NCBI GenBank assembly: GCA_041393535.1
Contig: JAWKJY010000006.1
Coordinates: forward strand, 186,001 to 250,000
Direction: 5' to 3'
Origin: JAWKJY01 sp041393535
Lineage (GTDB): Bacteria; Actinomycetota; Thermoleophilia; Gaiellales; Gaiellaceae
Length of the DNA stretch: 64,000 nucleotides
This document shows, one piece after another, positions 60,781-64,000 of this stretch; the stretch's first letter is position 1, and each line of letters begins with the position of its first letter. The translations under genes were made by a program, and so were the position numbers. The notes under the pieces are model-generated. The model saw only the letters and a list, made by a program, of their open reading frames with translations, had not been told where the DNA came from and searched no databases.

Positions 60781-60981
60781 TCAGTCCTTGCGGCGGGCGC
60801 GGGTGCGGGCGGCGGCGAGGTAGAGCCCCAAGAGGTCGTCGGGCGAGGAGCCTACGAGGAACGTCCGGTCGAGAGTGTGGTAGACGACGTCGACGTCGTC
60901 TGTGTCGAGCGCGAGGGTGCCGTCGCAGGTCTCGATCCTGTGGACGAGGTCGTCGCCTCGCCGGCCGTACCTGGAGCGCAC
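60781..60981 (-). CDS. Small hypothetical phage protein, start uncertain
   Basis: 66 residues from GTG 60981: RSRYGRRGDDLVHRIETCDG, VDVVYHTLDRTFLVGSSPDD, then LLGLYLAAARTRARRKD. The frame stays protein-like upstream (INGILIDLDGHDITISAESA) as far as an in-frame TAG near 61071, but without ATG, GTG or TTG. A CTG start or a lost base is possible. Convergent with the gene before it. Confidence 0.5.
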   Translation of the reverse strand: MRSRYGRRGDDLVHRIETCDGTLALDTDDVDVVYHTLDRTFLVGSSPDDLLGLYLAAARTRARRKD

Positions 60982-61149
60982 GGCCGTGCCGAGCCACGCG
61001 GCGGACTCCGCGCTGATCGTGATGTCGTGCCCGTCGAGGTCGATCAGGATGCCGTTGATCGGCCGACCCTATCGCAGGAGCCTGGTGAATTCGACCTAGG
61101 TGGCCGCCGTGCTTCGGGGCCGCGTGTGGTCGCGTCCCGGCAGGTGCTG

Positions 61150-61971
61150 CTAGCCGCGGTGCGCGGCGGGTCGCCGGCGGGCGTTCGCGTCCTGGAGGGA
61201 CTCGCGCAGGGCCCGTTCGAGGTCGACGACGGGGGCGACGGGGGCGGGCCGGTCGGCCGGGGCCCAGTGGCGCCCGTGGATCTTCGCCTCGAGGAGCTGC
61301 TGGACGTTCTCGCGCCAGCCGCTCGTGAGCTGGGTGTGGGGCTGGAAGGCGCGGGCGCGCATGGCGCGGACGAGCCGGCGGGCGAGGCGAAGGTCGCCCT
61401 GGTCGACGTCGTGGTGCTCGCGGGCGAGCTCGCGCGTCTCGACGGGCTCGCGGACGTCGTCTGCGAGGTAGAGCGTGTCGAGCGCGAGCCCGACGCTGCT
61501 CGGGTCGGGGCGGACGAGGCCGAGGTTTTCGCGGCCCCAGAGCGTGAACCTGGCGATCGCGGCGGCTTCCTCCTCGTGGAGGGCCTGCGCGAGGAGCCAG
61601 TAGGGCCGCCGGTTCACGCGATCTGGGGCTGGGGTCAGCCAGTACGTGCGGTCTCGGAAGACGACCGGGACCTTCTGCTCGGGCACGACGTGCTCGACCC
61701 GGATGGTGCGGTCGGTGTCGGGCGCGAGCTGGTCGAGCTCGTAGTCGGGGACGAGGACGAACTGGCCTGGTGCCGCTTCCCAGCCGCGGACGGTCTCCCC
61801 CGGCTCGACGTCCTGGTCGCAGGCGGGGCAGCGCTGCCGCTGGCTGACCGGCGTGCCGCACGGCGCGTGGAGCGTCCGGAAGTGCACGTCGGCGCGCTTC
61901 TGCGCGACGGCGAGCCCGACCGGGACGCCGAGGCGGCCGATCGCGAGCGTCCCGTTCCAGATGACCCGCAC
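61150..61971 (-). CDS. ku: Phage-encoded non-homologous end-joining protein Ku
   Basis: 273 residues from GTG 61971, a normal bacterial Ku length. The beta-barrel core starts VRVIWNGTLAIGRLGVPVGL and VHFRTLHAPCGTPVSQRQRC, followed by EPGETVRGWEAAPGQFVLVP, VPVVFRDRTYWLTPAPD and AIARFTLWGRENLGLVRPDP. The C-terminal helix VVDLERALRESLQDANA is also typical. Ku binds DNA ends and recruits LigD. Mycobacteriophages Omega and Corndog carry Ku for joining genome ends with the host ligase. No ligase gene is in view here. Confidence 0.9.
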   Translation of the reverse strand: MRVIWNGTLAIGRLGVPVGLAVAQKRADVHFRTLHAPCGTPVSQRQRCPACDQDVEPGETVRGWEAAPGQFVLVPDYELDQLAPDTDRTIRVEHVVPEQKVPVVFRDRTYWLTPAPDRVNRRPYWLLAQALHEEEAAAIARFTLWGRENLGLVRPDPSSVGLALDTLYLADDVREPVETRELAREHHDVDQGDLRLARRLVRAMRARAFQPHTQLTSGWRENVQQLLEAKIHGRHWAPADRPAPVAPVVDLERALRESLQDANARRRPAAHRG

Positions 61972-62010
61972 GCGTTGCCACGGTAGCGAACGACCAGGAG
62001 GGAGACGGAC

Positions 62011-62331
62011 GTGGGTGAGCACGAGCAGGTCGAGCACGGGGCGCGGTTGGCGCACTTCGACCAGGCCCGGGAGGAGGCGATCCGGGTGCTGCGCGCCGCG
62101 CGCGGCGCGTTCTTCGTGGTCTGCGACGTGCCGGCCGACGAGGTCGCTCACCTGGCCGAGGAGCCGGTGGTGTTCGCGACGGGCGGGATCACGTGCGCGT
62201 GCCCGGCCGACCGGAGGACGGCGCTCGTGTTCTACCGGGACGTGCACGAGCGCGCGGCCGGCCGGGAGCTCGCGGCGGCGCGCGCGTTCGCGAGCGACGT
62301 GACCCGCGGCCTCGAGGAGCGGGAGCAGTGA
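62011..62331 (+). CDS. Hypothetical phage protein
   Basis: 106 residues from GTG 62011, with AGGAGGGAGA upstream, divergent from ku. It reads LAHFDQAREEAIRVLRAARG, FFVVCDVPADEVAHLAEEPV and FATGGITCACPADRRTALVF, then a terminal helix. An alpha/beta fold is likely. First gene of a rightward operon of five or more overlapping genes. Confidence 0.6.
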   Translation: MGEHEQVEHGARLAHFDQAREEAIRVLRAARGAFFVVCDVPADEVAHLAEEPVVFATGGITCACPADRRTALVFYRDVHERAAGRELAAARAFASDVTRGLEEREQ

Positions 62332-62594
62332 CCGCGGCGCTGGTCGCTGTGGCCGCGGCGAGCGCCGGGTTCGTCGGAGCCGCTGCGGGACTGAGGCTCG
62401 GGGTGCGCGTCGGGGAGGCGCGTGGGCGGGCCTCGGCGAGACGGGATGCCTCCTGCCGGCGTCCCGTCTCGTCGACGCCAGCCTCTGCCGTTCCCCTCCC
62501 CCTCCCGGGGGCTGGCGTCGACCCTTACCCGTGCGCCCGCTGCGAGCGCCTCTGGGGTGACCTCCTCGCCGACCGCGGTGGCCAGGCGTCGTGA
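62328..62594 (+). CDS. Small membrane-anchored protein with CxxC
   Basis: 88 residues from GTG 62328, overlapping the upstream stop. One hydrophobic helix at the N terminus (LVAVAAASAGFVGAAAGLRL), a charged linker, then VDPYPCARCERLWGDLLADR, a possible metal-binding knuckle. It overlaps the next gene (GTGA). Function unknown. Confidence 0.55.
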   Translation: MTAALVAVAAASAGFVGAAAGLRLGVRVGEARGRASARRDASCRRPVSSTPASAVPLPLPGAGVDPYPCARCERLWGDLLADRGGQAS

Positions 62595-62926
62595 CCGGCC
62601 CGGTCTGGGACGTGTTCGAGGCGCAGCTCGCGGAGGAGCGCGAGGCGCAGCGGCTCGCCCGGGCCCGGCGCGCGCCGCGCACCGCCCGCGTGGTGCGCGA
62701 GCAGCGTGACCGGCTCGACCTGGTCGACGAGCTGATGCGGCGGCTCGCCGCCGGTGCGCCGGACGAGCGGCACGCGCGGATCCTGGGCGCGCTCTGCGTC
62801 GAGGAGTGGCAGCTCGACGAGTCGCCGGAGCTGTACGCCGCGCTGATCGCGCAGCACGTCGACGATCTCGCTTCTCGCCGCGCCGCCGCGCGCGGCTCCC
62901 GGACCGGGTGGGGCTGCCGTGCCTGA
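62591..62926 (+). CDS. Hypothetical helical phage protein
   Basis: 111 residues from GTG 62591: VWDVFEAQLAEEREAQRLAR, VVREQRDRLDLVDELMRRLA, ALCVEEWQLDESPELYAALI. All helical. It overlaps both neighbours by a few bases in the rightward early operon. No motif recognised. Confidence 0.6.
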   Translation: MTGPVWDVFEAQLAEEREAQRLARARRAPRTARVVREQRDRLDLVDELMRRLAAGAPDERHARILGALCVEEWQLDESPELYAALIAQHVDDLASRRAAARGSRTGWGCRA

Positions 62927-63773
62927 CCGGGTCGGGGTGGTGGAGTGGAGGCGCGCGCTGATCGCGTCTTCCGGTCTGCCGTCGAGCGCGCGTCTGGTCG
63001 CGCTCGTCCTCGCCGAGCACATGACGCTCGCGGGGGACAGGTGCTTCCCGAGCGTCGCTCTTCTCTGCAACGAGACCGGGCTCGCTCGATCGACGGTGCA
63101 GGAGCAGCTCGCGCTGCTCGAGCAGCACGGCTGGGTGCTGCGGATCGAGCGGCCCGGGACGAGCTCGACCTATCTGGCTGCCGTGCCAGACGTCGAGGGT
63201 GCCCGCTCACCGGGCAGGTGGGTGCCCGACCAGCGGGCAGGGGGTGCCCGCTCACCGGGCAGGGGGTGCCCGACCAGCGGGCACGAGGTCCCCACTGAGG
63301 TCCCCACTGAGCAGCAGCAGCGTGCGCCGGCGCCCGCGATCGAACCCGAGGCACCGTCGGTCGCCGCGCTGCACGTCGCCGCCGCGTTCGAGCGTGCGTT
63401 CGGGCGGCCCGCCCGGCTGCGGCGGGAGCAGCTCGCCCGGCTGGAGGGAGTCCTCGACCGGGTCGGGCTCGACCAGGCGCTGCAGCTGATCCGGCGGCGC
63501 CGCGAGCTCGGCGCCCGCCCGAACTGCCTCGCCTGGTTCCTGCCAGCCCTCGAGGAGCTCGCCGCCAGCGAGCCGCCCGTCGACGAGGTCGGGGCCGAGA
63601 CGATGCAGGAGAGCCTGCGGGCCGAGCTCTGGGTGCGCAGCGTCGGCTGGCGCCACGCCGACTGGGAGGACGTCGAGCTCGAGCTGAGGGCCCGCGGCCT
63701 CGACCAGGCCGATGTCGACCGGCTGCTCGCGCTCGCCAGCGAGCTCCGGGCCAGCCAGGGAGTGTCGGCGTGA
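62919..63773 (+). CDS. Replication initiator-like protein with winged helix and internal iterons
   Basis: 284 residues from GTG 62919. The N-terminal winged helix has SSARLVALVLAEHMTLAGDR and VALLCNETGLARSTVQEQLA, followed by QHGWVLRIERPGTSSTYLAA, as in phage replisome-organiser proteins. The linker (about residues 93-125) is encoded by four repeated inverted units, described separately. The C-terminal domain is helical (LDQALQLIRRRRELGARPNC; ADWEDVELELRARGLDQADV). Placing the origin inside the initiator gene is a lambda-O-like arrangement. Confidence 0.65.
   Translation: MPDRVGVVEWRRALIASSGLPSSARLVALVLAEHMTLAGDRCFPSVALLCNETGLARSTVQEQLALLEQHGWVLRIERPGTSSTYLAAVPDVEGARSPGRWVPDQRAGGARSPGRGCPTSGHEVPTEVPTEQQQRAPAPAIEPEAPSVAALHVAAAFERAFGRPARLRREQLARLEGVLDRVGLDQALQLIRRRRELGARPNCLAWFLPALEELAASEPPVDEVGAETMQESLRAELWVRSVGWRHADWEDVELELRARGLDQADVDRLLALASELRASQGVSA
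63200..63283. repeat. Four 17-bp iterons, candidate phage replication origin
   Basis: TGCCCG-5 bases-CGGGCA occurs at 63200-63216, 63223-63239, 63245-63261 and 63267-63283, with a period of 22-23 bases. The centres alternate CTCAC, ACCAG, CTCAC, ACCAG. Each unit is an inverted repeat, so each could bind a dimer on the same face of the helix. The array lies within the initiator-like gene. Confidence 0.75.
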
Positions 63774-63976
63774 GCAGCGCGGCCGGCGAGATCTCGACCG
63801 AGCGTGGCCTCTACCGGGTCTGGCTCGGCCTGCCGATCGAGCGGTACGCGCCCTGCTCGCGCTGCGGCCGCTGCCGCTCCCTCGACGACCGGCCGCTCCT
63901 GGTTCGCGGCCGCCGCCGCGACCACCTCGCCTGCTTCGACTGCTTCGCCCGTCCCCGCCGTCGGGGCCGCTGGTGA
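63770..63976 (+). CDS. Small zinc-finger-like phage protein
   Basis: 68 residues from GTG 63770, overlapping the initiator stop: RGLYRVWLGLPIERYAPCS, then CGRCRSLDDRPLLVRGRRRD and HLACFDCFARPRRRG. The cysteines fall in two pairs (CSRC/CGRC and CFDC), suggesting one zinc site. Probably a DNA- or RNA-binding helper of early functions. Confidence 0.55.
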   Translation: MSSAAGEISTERGLYRVWLGLPIERYAPCSRCGRCRSLDDRPLLVRGRRRDHLACFDCFARPRRRGRW

Positions 63977-64000
63977 TGGCCGCCATCGACCGCAGCGAGA
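63976..64000 (+). CDS. Start of a further rightward gene, cut by the window edge
   Basis: ATG at 63976 overlaps the preceding stop (TGATG) and reads MAAIDRSE before the window ends. The coupling supports a real gene in the same operon. Nothing can be said about its function. Confidence 0.4.

Noticed and set aside
63200..63283. CRISPR-like array
   Set aside because: Units are 17-bp inverted repeats with only 5-6 base gaps inside a coding gene. There are no spacers and no cas genes.
61980..63354. N-terminal extension of the Ku frame on the minus strand (about 460 codons)
   Set aside because: It is antisense to four overlapping rightward genes and Arg/Ala/Ser-rich. Ku homology begins exactly at the GTG at 61971.
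1..64000. tRNA, rRNA or tmRNA genes, including as a prophage attachment site
   Set aside because: I looked for T-loop-like GGTTCGA patterns with matching stems. The few hits lie in coding sequence without a cloverleaf. A covariance-model search would be decisive.

Overview
The window comes from a very GC-rich bacterium, most likely an actinomycete-type lineage. The evidence is the strong G/C bias at third codon positions, frequent GTG starts, many ATGA/GTGA stop-start overlaps, a NucS/EndoMS mismatch endonuclease gene, and the style of the catabolic genes. I cannot fix the taxon from this window. Thermoleophilia-like soil actinobacteria would fit, but that is an inference. I saw no rRNA, no tRNA and no CRISPR array.

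Positions 1-31 kb are chromosomal and mostly catabolic. They hold the end of one molybdenum hydroxylase (left edge) and a complete xanthine-dehydrogenase-family enzyme (13.5-17.3 kb). Around these lie ring- and acid-processing families: cupins, a class II aldolase, a ThDP enzyme, SDRs, an aldehyde dehydrogenase, a tautomerase, a fumarylacetoacetase-like hydrolase, a metallo-beta-lactamase-fold hydrolase, a cyclase and a fumarase/cycloisomerase-superfamily lyase. There are MFS and AEC transporters and one GntR regulator. Two separate genes carry the nucleotide-binding half (17.9-18.7 kb) and the phosphohistidine swivelling half (20.3-22.0 kb) of a PEP-synthase-like dikinase, on either side of a cyclase and the GntR gene. 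A perfect 11+1+11 inverted repeat lies just upstream of the second one. The substrate is unknown. An aromatic or N-heterocyclic compound activated by phosphorylation is one possibility. From 25.9 to 31 kb the genes are less related: a broken glycosidase gene, nucS, a glycosyltransferase, a Tat-type ferritin-like protein and broken secreted-protein genes.

Positions 31.2-64 kb are a siphovirus-type prophage, or a phage genome in assembly, that continues past the right edge. The late genes run leftward in the usual order when read from right to left: HNH, large terminase, portal, prohead protease, capsid, connectors, tail tube, tail assembly chaperones, tape measure, distal tail, tail proteins including a polysaccharide-lyase-like protein, holin-like peptides and a CHAP endolysin. 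From 52 to 64 kb lie small leftward genes, two divergent control regions with palindromic sites, an XRE repressor, membrane and coiled-coil genes that may act in lysogeny or defence, a phage-borne Ku protein, and a rightward replication operon whose initiator-like gene contains four 17-bp iterons. No integrase was seen.

Many phage genes and a few host genes read through only if single bases are restored, often in short C/G runs. The protein signal stays strong on both sides of each break, so sequencing or assembly error is the simplest reading, though real decay cannot be excluded. The most interesting items are the phage Ku, the tandem proline-rich micropeptide pair beside an HNH gene, the divergent promoters with overlapping -35 boxes, the iterons, the 16-G tract in a small DNA-binding gene, and the split dikinase.
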